From: UBA3495 sp964629875
Lineage (GTDB): Bacteria; Chloroflexota; Dehalococcoidia; Lucifugimonadales; UBA3495
Direction of reading: 5' to 3'
Assembly (NCBI GenBank): GCA_964629875.1
Contig: CAZVRK010000042.1
Location: 1 to 9,818, forward strand
DNA length: 9,818 nucleotides
The notes under the pieces are model-generated. The model did no database searches, was not told where the DNA came from, and saw nothing but the letters and a program-made list of their open reading frames with translations. Shown piece by piece: positions 1 to 6,356 of the stretch. How positions within the stretch are numbered: the first letter of the stretch is position 1; the number at the start of each line of letters is the position of its first letter. The translations under genes were made by a program, and so were the position numbers.

Positions 1-37
1 AGATATATGGTATGGCATTATTGGGTTATTGTGAAGA

Positions 38-96
38 ACTATAAAAGCCAGTCATTTTAGGTGATCAGAAGTTCACTTATGACTGGCTTTTATAGT
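38..96. terminator. Long perfect inverted repeat, probable bidirectional terminator
   Basis: An 18-bp perfect inverted repeat has arms at 38-55 (ACTATAAAAGCCAGTCAT) and 79-96, around a 23-base loop that can itself pair weakly (gtga near 61, tcac near 72). The core GCCAGTCAT stem is preceded by A4 and followed by T4 on both strands, as in bidirectional intrinsic terminators. It lies 39 bases past the stop of the minus-strand zinc-ribbon gene. It would end that transcript, and perhaps a convergent one entering from the left. The T run is short, so an alternative is a dispersed palindromic element. Confidence 0.6.
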
Positions 97-134
97 AGTG
101 TTTTGGAAATTGTTATTTTAGTCTAAATTTTAAT

Positions 135-437
135 TTAGAAACTATTATTTTTCTGTTGGCTGAAGCAATCACTGCAATAGACTGGTCTATCGCCTCGGGG
201 GCGAAATGGTACTGTTGCTTCGTTTCCGCACTGAGCGCATACTACTGAGTGCATTTCTCTTGGTCCAGAGTCATAGTTGCCAGACCTCATCTCCGCTCTC
301 CTAGAGGATCTGCAAGCTTGGCATCTTTTTGGGTCGTTTGTAAAACCTCTTGAATTGAAAAACTCTTGTTCTCCCGTAGTAAATATAAATTCCGCCCCAC
401 AATCCGCACACGTTAATGTTCTGTCGGATAGCGCCAC
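135..437 (-). CDS. Small double zinc-ribbon protein, function unknown
   Basis: This encodes a 100-residue cytoplasmic protein with two four-cysteine zinc-binding modules: C10/C13...C39/C42 and C67/C70...C88/C91 (the second as VVCAQCGNEATVPF...VYCSDCF). The first half resembles the 'probable zinc-ribbon' (zf-trcl-like) family. The second resembles short CxxC modules in small Chloroflexota and archaeal proteins. No catalytic domain is visible, so a nucleic-acid or protein-binding role is only inferred. I chose the GTG start at 437-435 because AAGGAGG sits 7 bases upstream and the cysteine modules begin right after it. The frame stays open to an ATG at 518, but that extension (RIPRYTTASRS...) has no family-like features and would contain the ribosome binding site. 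It appears to be monocistronic, with its own promoter and a terminator-like repeat downstream. Confidence 0.8.
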   Translation of the reverse strand: MALSDRTLTCADCGAEFIFTTGEQEFFNSRGFTNDPKRCQACRSSRRAEMRSGNYDSGPREMHSVVCAQCGNEATVPFRPRGDRPVYCSDCFSQQKNNSF

Positions 438-539
438 AGGTGGACCTCCTTGGAAATGGTTGGTTTGCCCAGACCTAGATGCCGTGGTGTATCTGGGTAT
501 CCGAGAGTCCTTCAGCATGCGGTCTGAGGATACGTTTTC

Positions 540-568
540 AATATATACTCTGGTATTACTAATTGCAA
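540..568 (-). promoter_or_regulatory. Candidate sigma70 promoter of the zinc-ribbon gene
   Basis: Read on the minus strand, TTGCAA (563-568, 4/6 match to the -35 consensus) is followed after 17 bases by TATATT (540-545, 5/6 match to -10). Transcription would start near 533, giving a 5' leader of roughly 95 bases before the GTG start. A short stem can form in that leader at 468-497 (CCCAGA pairing with TCTGGG). This is motif evidence only. Confidence 0.4.
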
Positions 569-573
569 CCAGT

Positions 574-603
574 CGTTTTAGAACAGTTACTAACTGTAAA
601 ACG
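574..603. repeat. Dyad ACAGTTA-c-TAACTGT with imperfect flanking arms
   Basis: A perfect 7-bp dyad at 583-589 and 591-597 is separated by one base and extended by CGTTTT (574-579) and AAAACG (598-603), with a three-base insertion on the left. A third half-site, AACTGTA, recurs at 617-623. The dyad lies just upstream of the candidate -35 of the zinc-ribbon gene, where an activator or repressor could bind. It is AT-rich with almost no loop and no following T run, so it is a poor terminator for the operon ending at 701. The remaining 604-700 holds only a 5-bp stem at 681-695 and no gene. Confidence 0.3.
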
Positions 604-700
604 TAATATATATATCAACTGTAGAGTGATCGCGTAATTCTGGTTCGTTTTTGAGCTGCAACTTGTAATTGGAGCAACTGAACTCGTTATGAGTTGTGTT

Positions 701-1255
701 TTATACAGGGAGCGGTAGCTCAGAAATATTATCCGGCAAATCTAGTTCTACAGAATTAGCATTGAACGCAAGCATAGTATAGAACCCGAGCAATGTATTT
801 AATTCTACTAAACCTCGTCTGTTTAGTAGGTTAAGTGTTTTTGCGAATACATCTTCTGAGACTTTTTTGTTGTTTAGTAATTCTGTGCAGTAGCTGAGAA
901 TAATAGATTCGTCTTCTGGTATACGGGGAAGGTTGCGCTTGTCACGGATCGAATCTATTAGTTCGTCGGACAGATCAGTGTCTCTAGCGATACCGACATG
1001 CCTGTTCCATATGTATGGGCAATTCATTGTGCGCCCTGTAATGAGCATTGCTAATTCCCGAAGCTTAAATGGGACACTCGACTCGTTTCGTACGTATTCG
1101 AATAAAGGTATGGCTCGTTTGGCCATTTCGGGACTATGTTTAAGAATTGACATAGGTCCTGTTCCGATTCCTTCTGGGTCATTTGCCAGTTCTAGAAAGA
1201 TTTCCAGTAGTTCGGGGTTAACATTCGTATGATCTACCTGGGCTATTCTTGTCAT
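701..1255 (-). CDS. Carboxymuconolactone-decarboxylase (CMD) family protein
   Basis: This is a 184-residue, mostly helical protein of the CMD/AhpD-like fold. The family core is at residues 65-95: LRELAMLITGR, then NCPYIWNRHVGIA, then a helix beginning LSDELIDSI. Aligned by spacing to the AhpD active site (Glu, 12 residues, Cys-x2-Cys-x3-His), E67, C79 and H86 are kept but the second cysteine is I82. A thiol-disulfide peroxidase reaction like that of AhpD is therefore unlikely. Other relatives with a Trp in this motif (here W83) are annotated only as CMD family. Real gamma-carboxymuconolactone decarboxylase activity cannot be assumed. GAGGT lies just upstream of the ATG at 1255. It follows the aldolase gene by 29 bases on the same strand, so the two are very likely co-transcribed and may act on the same pathway. 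Confidence 0.85.
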   Translation of the reverse strand: MTRIAQVDHTNVNPELLEIFLELANDPEGIGTGPMSILKHSPEMAKRAIPLFEYVRNESSVPFKLRELAMLITGRTMNCPYIWNRHVGIARDTDLSDELIDSIRDKRNLPRIPEDESIILSYCTELLNNKKVSEDVFAKTLNLLNRRGLVELNTLLGFYTMLAFNANSVELDLPDNISELPLPV

Positions 1256-1284
1256 AAATTACCTCATCTATATATGGGCAGTAT

Positions 1285-2067
1285 TTATAGTCCAGCCTTC
1301 TTGGCTGAGGTTCTGACTGAATCGAGATATTCGGAACTAGATTTCTGTATTAATGTACCTACATTGCTATGAAAATACTGTACGCCAAGATCAAGAAATT
1401 TAGGTATGTATGAATCAGGGCAGCTCACTCCTGCTATTTTCCCCGCCTGTCTTATGATCGAGACTCCTTTTTCCATTTGTTCTTGGACCTCAGGATGTGT
1501 TTGCTGGCCAGGGTAGCCCATTGACTGTGAAAGGTCTCCTGATCCGATAAAGTACACATCAATACCATCGACTGTCACTAAGGAAGCCAGGTTATCTATT
1601 GCTTCTACCTCTTCAAGCATGATACAGGTTAGTGTATTTTGATTGGCATCCTTTACGTACTCAGTGGTAGAACCGCTAAAACCGTATTCTGCTGGTCTGC
1701 TGCGGCTAAATATGCCTCGGTGTCCGGTTGGGTGATATTTAACGGCATCTACTGCCAGTTCGGCCTCTTCCGCTGTATTCACGTGCGGAACCTGCACGCC
1801 CATAGCGCCGCGATCAAGGAAAGGCGCTATTACGTCAGGGCGATTAGCTACTGGCCTCACTATAGGAGTAATGCCAGTCAATTCGGATGCTCTCACAAGG
1901 TCTTCTACATTTGAAACCGTGATATCACCATGTTCATTGTCAAGTAAAATCCAGTCGAATCCACAGTGACCCAGCATCTCTACAGTTGCAGCAGATGGAA
2001 AAGTAAGCATGACACCGAACACAGCTTCACCAGCTTGTAGCTTTTTTAGTAACAAATTTTCCTTCAT
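1285..2067 (-). CDS. HpcH/HpaI-type class II aldolase (2-oxo-acid pyruvate aldolase family)
   Basis: This 260-residue TIM-barrel enzyme belongs to the HpcH/HpaI aldolase family. Members reversibly cleave 4-hydroxy-2-oxo acids to pyruvate plus an aldehyde, using a divalent metal. Conserved elements run in order: D43-x-E45-H46 (LLDNEHGDI), R71 (VRPV), the GAMGVQVPHVNTAEEA loop at 87-102, E152 (MLEEVEAI), D178 (FIGSGDLS), then MGYPGQQTHPEV. By my recollection of E. coli HpcH numbering, D43, H46, R71, E152 and D178 correspond to D42, H45, R70, E149 and D175, so metal site and catalytic residues are intact. I chose ATG 2067 because AGGAG lies 7 bases upstream and the family N terminus (ENLLLKKLQAG) starts there. 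An ATG at 2094 would add nine unrelated residues. The natural substrate is unknown: hydroxy-oxo-heptanedioate, deoxy-keto-sugar acids and others are possible. It is the first gene of an operon with the CMD-fold protein, divergent from the transporter. Confidence 0.9.
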   Translation of the reverse strand: MKENLLLKKLQAGEAVFGVMLTFPSAATVEMLGHCGFDWILLDNEHGDITVSNVEDLVRASELTGITPIVRPVANRPDVIAPFLDRGAMGVQVPHVNTAEEAELAVDAVKYHPTGHRGIFSRSRPAEYGFSGSTTEYVKDANQNTLTCIMLEEVEAIDNLASLVTVDGIDVYFIGSGDLSQSMGYPGQQTHPEVQEQMEKGVSIIRQAGKIAGVSCPDSYIPKFLDLGVQYFHSNVGTLIQKSSSEYLDSVRTSAKKAGL

Positions 2068-2118
2068 GACATAGCTCCTAGTGTATATATGCAATTGATG
2101 TTCTACTAATATTCCTGC

Positions 2119-2147
2119 ATTGTAGGAAGACCTTGTTCTAGAGTCAA
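2119..2147 (-). promoter_or_regulatory. Promoter of the aldolase-CMD operon
   Basis: On the minus strand TTGACT (2142-2147, 5/6) is followed by exactly 17 bases and TACAAT (2119-2124, 5/6). Start of transcription is predicted near 2112, leaving a leader of about 45 bases that contains the AGGAG of the aldolase. This is the best sigma70-type match in the window by hexamer fit and spacing together. Confidence 0.6.
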
Positions 2148-2162
2148 TTGGTTAGCGGGGTT

Positions 2163-2258
2163 AGTGCTGTTCTCAGTAGCCTCATGATTATCTTGACAAA
2201 GGTTGATTAGCAAGATAAGCTCCACGGCAGTGCTGTTTTTAGGGGTACTCTTAGTGCT
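2163..2258 (+). repeat. Repeated AGTGCTGTTyTyAG motif in the divergent promoter region
   Basis: AGTGCTGTTCTCAG at 2163-2176 recurs with 12 of 14 bases identical at 2229-2242. The shorter TTAGTGCT at 2161-2168 recurs exactly at 2251-2258. The copies flank the TTGACA at 2193-2198. They could be operator half-sites for a regulator of the transporter, or chance similarity. No regulator gene is present in the window. Confidence 0.25.
2193..2219 (+). promoter_or_regulatory. Candidate promoter of the ABC transporter operon
   Basis: A perfect TTGACA lies at 2193-2198. The -10 is less clear: GATAAG (2214-2219, 4/6) at 15-base spacing, or TAAGCT (2216-2221, 3/6) at 17. Transcription from here leaves a leader of about 110 bases before the lipoprotein ATG. 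That leader contains an imperfect dyad (AGCA g GGTTAAC t TGCT, 2286-2302) close to the ribosome binding site. The weak -10 would suit an activator-dependent promoter. Confidence 0.45.
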
Positions 2259-2334
2259 TGTGGGGAGTAAGCTGAGCGTAACCTAAGCAGGGTTAACTTG
2301 CTGACAGCAGAGTATAAACTGGAGGATACGGACC

Positions 2335-4185
2335 ATGAAATTAAACTGGCCTGGTGTGCCAACAGCACTACTGTTAGTACCAATGATATTGCTTCTAAGC
2401 ATAGTAGTGGCCTGTGGCGGAGCGTCTGAACCAGCTCCTGCTGCGAAAGCCCCGGCTCCTGCTGCTGCTGCTCCTGCTGCTGCTCCGACAGCTGCTCCTG
2501 CCGCTGCGTCTGACGCCGGATTCACGGAAATGGACACTGATCACTCTGCTGAAGCATTCGAGGATTACTGGAATCCGCCAACGGATTTCTACGGCGATCC
2601 AGTCAGCGGTGGTCACCTTAGAGTGATATACGAAGATCCCCTAGAGCATGGTAATGCGTGGGGAGCTTATAGCGGTCATACCACTCGAACTCGATCACCT
2701 GCTTTCAACAAGATAGTTGAAGTAGACCCATATGATGCGGGTAAGATTGTTCCAGACTTGGCAGCAAGCTGGAAAGACCATGATGATGCTGCAGGAATTG
2801 ATCTGCATTTCCACGAAGGTATCACCTGGCATAATGGTGAAGCCTTCACTTGTGAGGATGCCCGGTTTACATTGGAGACGATGTTGACTGGAGAAGGTCT
2901 AACCAACGCAGAAATGGGTGCAAAACTGAATTTCATTAAAACGGAGAGTCTGGAATGCCAAGACGATCACACGTTAAGCATGAGATTTATTGGACCTAAC
3001 GCCACTTCACTAACCGCTTTCACGGATAGGGCTGCATTTATATTCAATAAGGCCTGGTTCCAGGAAGGTGGCGAAGATGCCATGTCTACTGACTTCTCCC
3101 TAGGCACAGGCGCATTCATAGCGACTTCAAATACCGATGAAGAGGCCCAGTTCGAGGCTAACCCGAACTACTTCAAAGGTAATGGCGCATTGCCATATCT
3201 AGATAACCTGACCATATATGGAATCCTTGATGAGTCAAGGCAACAGGCTTCAATGTTAGCCCACCAGGGTGACTGGCATTGGATTCGTAACTGGGGCCAG
3301 TACGATGCCTACGTAGATCATGATCAGATACGCGTAGTCATTGGGCCGACCCGAGGTCACCATTCAGTCTGGCTAGATGCTAGCAACCCAGCATTTTCAA
3401 GTGCTAAAGTCCGCCAGGCCGTATATATGACCATCGATCGTGAGACAGCTATTAAAGTATTAATGGATGGTCACGCTTCAATGGGATTCTTAATGGCTCC
3501 TAATAGCCCATGGGCTGTCGACAGGGCAGATGGCTGCGCCATACCGGCGTGGTGTCCACCAGAAGACGGTGATATGGACCGACAGAGAGCCGAGGCCAAA
3601 GCCACACTGGAAGCGGAAGGATTCGATTTCGACCAGACTTATATATTCACGGTTGAAAGCGATGAGCAGGTCCGAGCCAGAGCTGAGTATGTACAGGAAC
3701 AGCTAAGATTGATCGGTATCAAAACCGACTTCGATATGGTTGAAACTGTCGCTTACAGGGCCCAGACAGCAGACGGTAGCTGGGGAGACATATTGCCGAG
3801 AAACGACACTATGCCATCACCAGATCCAGCGTTGGGTCTGACCTACTACATGGGTTGTAAGTCATCCAACAACCACTGGACGCCGAACTTGGACTGTGAT
3901 CCAAAATCAGAGGAACTGCTTGCCCAGCTAGCTTCTACCGTTGACCAAGGTGAACGAGAGAGTATAGCTGACGAGCTCCAGATTTACGGTATGGAGCAAT
4001 ACATAAAGATGCCTCTATACTGGGAACAGGAAGGCGTAGCATTCTGGCCTGAGGTACGTGGATACGTCCATCACCCAGCTCCAAACAGCTCATTCCTGAA
4101 CTGGGAACATATCTGGATGAACGACGCACACAAGGACGATGCTGGTTCTAGTGGGCAGGACACCGGTATACCAGGTGGTGTGTAA
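2335..4185 (+). CDS. ABC transporter solute-binding lipoprotein, family 5 (DppA/OppA type)
   Basis: This 616-residue extracytoplasmic receptor would deliver solute to the two permeases encoded downstream. A hydrophobic signal (residues 9-26) ends in a lipobox, VVAC, with C27 as the lipidated cysteine. An Ala/Pro-rich linker spans about 31-60. The family 5 domain follows, with the signature region near 138-181 (IVPDLAASW ... WHNGEAFTCEDARFTLE), KVRQAVYMTIDRE at 358-370, and a C-terminal stretch MPLYWEQEGVAFWPEVRGY. GGAGG lies 9 bases before the ATG. Beyond C27 there are six cysteines (173, 208, 401, 407, 508, 521), an even number compatible with disulfides outside the membrane. Family 5 proteins bind di- and oligopeptides but also glycosides, nickel chelates and opines, so the substrate is open. 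The plus-strand GCT/CCT-rich repeat encoding the linker creates several overlapping spurious frames at 2283-2626. Confidence 0.93.
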   Translation: MKLNWPGVPTALLLVPMILLLSIVVACGGASEPAPAAKAPAPAAAAPAAAPTAAPAAASDAGFTEMDTDHSAEAFEDYWNPPTDFYGDPVSGGHLRVIYEDPLEHGNAWGAYSGHTTRTRSPAFNKIVEVDPYDAGKIVPDLAASWKDHDDAAGIDLHFHEGITWHNGEAFTCEDARFTLETMLTGEGLTNAEMGAKLNFIKTESLECQDDHTLSMRFIGPNATSLTAFTDRAAFIFNKAWFQEGGEDAMSTDFSLGTGAFIATSNTDEEAQFEANPNYFKGNGALPYLDNLTIYGILDESRQQASMLAHQGDWHWIRNWGQYDAYVDHDQIRVVIGPTRGHHSVWLDASNPAFSSAKVRQAVYMTIDRETAIKVLMDGHASMGFLMAPNSPWAVDRADGCAIPAWCPPEDGDMDRQRAEAKATLEAEGFDFDQTYIFTVESDEQVRARAEYVQEQLRLIGIKTDFDMVETVAYRAQTADGSWGDILPRNDTMPSPDPALGLTYYMGCKSSNNHWTPNLDCDPKSEELLAQLASTVDQGERESIADELQIYGMEQYIKMPLYWEQEGVAFWPEVRGYVHHPAPNSSFLNWEHIWMNDAHKDDAGSSGQDTGIPGGV

Positions 4186-4217
4186 GCACCGCGTAGGGTA
4201 AGTTTTCTGGATAAAAT

Positions 4218-4258
4218 ATCGGAGTAGGGTTTCACATCCGTGTGAACTCTGCTCCGAT
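4218..4258 (+). promoter_or_regulatory. Intercistronic RNA hairpin between receptor and permease genes
   Basis: A long stem pairs ATCGGAGTAGGG (4218-4229) and TTCACA (4231-4236) with TGTGAA (4241-4246) and CTCTGCTCCGAT (4247-4258). It is 18 pairs with two G-U pairs and one bulged T (4230), closed by a TCCG loop of the UNCG tetraloop type. No T run follows, so it is unlikely to be a full intrinsic terminator. In ABC operons such structures commonly protect the receptor mRNA 3' end or reduce read-through, so that receptor exceeds permease. That role is inferred here. Confidence 0.6.
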
Positions 4259-4317
4259 TCCATCTAAAGTATTATCACACTTGTTCTGATAGGGTATCGT
4301 GGGTTCGTAGTGGCGTT

Positions 4318-5277
4318 ATGAAACAATACATAATTCGAAGATTATTGTTATTTATCCCGACAGCTTTAGGCGTCTCTATATTCATATTTGCTATGTTGCA
4401 CGTTATCCCTGGGGATTACGCGACTGCCCTGCTGATGGGTAGAGATAAAGCTTCAAGCGCAACTGAAGAAGATTTTGCGAAGGCTAGGGCGAAACTAGGA
4501 CTTGATAAGCCTGTCCCTGAGCAATATGTCAGGTGGCTTGGTAACTTTGTCACAGGCGATTTCGGCACGTCTTATTCTAACCGTAAACCCGTTATTGAGA
4601 GAATTCTGCCAAGAGTGGCATTAAGCTTTGAACTAGGTTTTCTGGCCGTGTTTTTGGCGTTGGTGATAGCATTGCCTGGCGGTGTTATAGCCGCAGTAAA
4701 ACAGGATACATGGATAGACTATGTACTTCGTTCTGCAAGTATGTTGTTTGAATCTATGCCGAATTTCTGGATTGGTTTATTAGTGATCGTAGGATTGCTG
4801 TGGGCATTCGATTGGATACCGCCGATTGCCTATAGGGAGTTATGGGTTGATCCGTGGTCTAACATACAGTCGTTGTTCTTCCCTGCGCTAATTGTCGGCG
4901 CTAGGAGTTCAGCTGGCATGTTGAGAATGACACGCTCTTCGGTACTGGAAGTGCTAAAGGAAGACTATGTTAGAACGGCTAACGCGAAGGGTCTCTCCCA
5001 GTTTATAGTCCTTGGTGTCCATGTACTAAGGAACGCTTTGCTTCCAGTGGTTACGTTAGCTGGGTTTGAAGTTGTCTTTCTAATGGGAGGGCTGGTAGTT
5101 ATTGAATCTGTGTTCAACTTGCCTGGCATAGGGAAGTTGTTCGTACAGGGCGTAGCTGCTAGGGATTATCCTGTCATACAAGCTATCGTAATGTTTATCG
5201 CTCTCATTGTATTGTTTGCGAACTTGGTGGTCGATTTGCTGTATGCTTGGCTAGATCCTAGGATTAGATACACTTAA
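4318..5277 (+). CDS. ABC transporter permease, DppB/OppB type
   Basis: This 319-residue inner-membrane permease has the standard family N terminus (MKQYIIRRLLLFIPTALGVS), a first membrane segment at about 9-29, and a periplasmic region ending GNFVTGDFGTSY. About five more hydrophobic segments follow. The EAA loop that docks the ATPase is at about 215-243 (EDYVRTANAKGLSQF ... LRNALLP). GGLVVIESVFNLPGIGKL (257-274) and the C-terminal LLYAWLDPRIRY are typical of the DppB group. Length is normal for the family. The ATG has no strong Shine-Dalgarno upstream (GTAGTGGCGTT). The start is chosen from the conserved N terminus. It lies 132 bases after the receptor gene, beyond the hairpin at 4218-4258, and pairs with the DppC-type permease downstream. 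Substrate specificity cannot be assigned. Confidence 0.93.
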   Translation: MKQYIIRRLLLFIPTALGVSIFIFAMLHVIPGDYATALLMGRDKASSATEEDFAKARAKLGLDKPVPEQYVRWLGNFVTGDFGTSYSNRKPVIERILPRVALSFELGFLAVFLALVIALPGGVIAAVKQDTWIDYVLRSASMLFESMPNFWIGLLVIVGLLWAFDWIPPIAYRELWVDPWSNIQSLFFPALIVGARSSAGMLRMTRSSVLEVLKEDYVRTANAKGLSQFIVLGVHVLRNALLPVVTLAGFEVVFLMGGLVVIESVFNLPGIGKLFVQGVAARDYPVIQAIVMFIALIVLFANLVVDLLYAWLDPRIRYT

Positions 5278-5290
5278 GCTTGGTGATCCA

Positions 5291-5305
5291 GGCAACGTTG
5301 TTGCC
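5291..5305 (+). promoter_or_regulatory. Small RNA hairpin between the two permease genes
   Basis: GGCAAC (5291-5296) pairs perfectly with GTTGCC (5300-5305) around a GTT loop, 13 bases after the DppB-type stop and 9 bases before the AAAGGGG ribosome binding site. It is followed by GTTTAATAC, which is too weak for a terminator. It may influence mRNA stability or ribosome access to the next gene. Confidence 0.35.
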
Positions 5306-5314
5306 GTTTAATAC

Positions 5315-5331
5315 AAAGGGGTATTAGCATT
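5315..5331 (+). promoter_or_regulatory. Strong Shine-Dalgarno before an in-frame ATT codon
   Basis: AAAGGGG (5315-5321) is the best ribosome binding site in the gap before the DppC-type permease. It is 7 bases upstream of ATT (5329-5331), which is in frame with the permease and uninterrupted by stops. The only nearby ATG (5348) is out of frame and hits a stop after two codons. The site therefore either marks a non-canonical AUU start or an ATG altered by mutation or sequence error. Confidence 0.55.
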
Positions 5332-5373
5332 ACTACTGTTTTTGAAAATGAAGTAAATTCCGAAGATAATGTC

Positions 5374-6240
5374 TTGGTAGTAGAGCGACGCAGACCTACT
5401 TTCTGGAAACTCTTCTTTCATTATTTGAGGACGAAACCGTTGGGAACTACTGGGTTCAGCATAGTTCTATTCTTCTCGATAATAGCCCTGTGCTCTCCGC
5501 TTATCATTAGATACCCTGTCGCTGAGCAACATTACGATAACTTGAAAGAATCTCCTAGTTCGAGTTATTGGTTGGGTACTGATCAGTACGGCAGAGATTT
5601 ATTTTCCAGACTGGTGGCAGGGGCACGCGTTTCCCTACAAGTTGGGTTTCTAGCAGTAGTGATCGGAACTGGGGTTGGTGCTCTTATTGGTTTGATGTCA
5701 GGTTATTTTATGGGTAAGTTAGACGCTGTTGTTCAACGTCTTGTTGATATGTGGATGTCTTTCCCAGATCTTATTCTTGCGCTAACTATAGTAGCTGTTT
5801 TCGGTAATACATTAATAAATGTAATATTCGCTATAGCCGCCACGATACTTCCTAGGGGAGTACGTGTTATCAGATCTTCAACAATTGCTCTTAGAGAGAC
5901 TGATTATGTCCTAGCTGCGAGAGCTATAGGTGCTACGAACCCTCGGATAATCTTTAAACATATATTGCCTAACGCTATGGCACCTTTCCTAATAATCATG
6001 TCATCTATGTTTGGCACCGCAATATTGACCGAAGCGGGTCTTAGCTATCTTGGTTTAGGAGTAGCCCCTCCGGATCCTTCGTGGGGAAGTATGCTCACAG
6101 GTACAGCTGCTCAGATGGCTCTCACTGCGCCGTGGATAATTATATTTCCTGGTATAGCGATTAGTATCACTGTGATGGGATTTGCGTTTGCAGGAGATGC
6201 GGTCAGGGACATCCTTGATCCGAAATTAAGAGGGCGGTAA
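5374..6240 (+). CDS. ABC transporter permease, DppC/OppC type
   Basis: This inner-membrane permease partners the DppB-type protein. From the TTG at 5374 it has 288 residues: a first membrane segment at about 26-46, the family hallmark LGTDQYGRDLFSRLVAGARVSL (67-88), the EAA loop at about 177-201 (TDYVLAARAIGATNPRIIFKHILPN), TEAGLSYLGLGV (219-230), and a C terminus GDAVRDILDPKLRG. The true start is uncertain. TTG 5374 has only a weak GAAG upstream. The frame is open back to 5287, and AAAGGGG at 5315-5321 lies 7 bases before an in-frame ATT at 5329, which would give 303 residues beginning (M)TTVFENEVNSEDNVLVVERR. No ATG, GTG or TTG occurs in frame from 5329 until 5374. The coordinates given are the conservative ones. 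No ATPase gene follows; a terminator-like hairpin does. Confidence 0.92.
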   Translation: MVVERRRPTFWKLFFHYLRTKPLGTTGFSIVLFFSIIALCSPLIIRYPVAEQHYDNLKESPSSSYWLGTDQYGRDLFSRLVAGARVSLQVGFLAVVIGTGVGALIGLMSGYFMGKLDAVVQRLVDMWMSFPDLILALTIVAVFGNTLINVIFAIAATILPRGVRVIRSSTIALRETDYVLAARAIGATNPRIIFKHILPNAMAPFLIIMSSMFGTAILTEAGLSYLGLGVAPPDPSWGSMLTGTAAQMALTAPWIIIFPGIAISITVMGFAFAGDAVRDILDPKLRGR

Positions 6241-6321
6241 AATCGGTCGGTCTTATTTGTTCAAGGTTGCGTGTTATAAGACTAAGGTTAAATACGTAGG
6301 TACCAGCTCAAAGGGTTGTCT

Positions 6322-6356
6322 ATGCTCACCTTCAATATGGTTGGTGGGCATTTTAT
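6322..6356 (+). terminator. Probable intrinsic terminator after the transporter operon
   Basis: ATGCTCACC (6322-6330) pairs with GGTGGGCAT (6343-6351), nine pairs with one G-U, around a 12-base loop. TTTTATT follows directly. It lies 82 bases past the DppC-type stop and 50 bases before the first amidohydrolase start, so it should end or attenuate the transporter transcript before the enzyme genes. The rest of 6241-6405 shows no gene and no convincing promoter: TATAAG at 6275 and GATAAT at 6372 lack a -35 partner. Confidence 0.65.

Noticed and set aside
438..518. N-terminal extension of the zinc-ribbon gene to an ATG at 518
   Set aside because: The GTG at 437 has a near-perfect Shine-Dalgarno and begins the recognisable domain; the extension is arginine/serine-rich and looks non-coding.
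277..606. Open frame of 109 codons on the plus strand
   Set aside because: It lies antisense to the zinc-ribbon gene and its leader, whose cysteine pattern and AAGGAGG site are convincing; the plus-strand product has no family-like features.
2283..2626. Alanine-, arginine- or leucine-rich frames overlapping the start of the receptor gene on both strands
   Set aside because: They are shadows of the repetitive GCT/CCT codons that encode the Ala/Pro linker after the lipobox.
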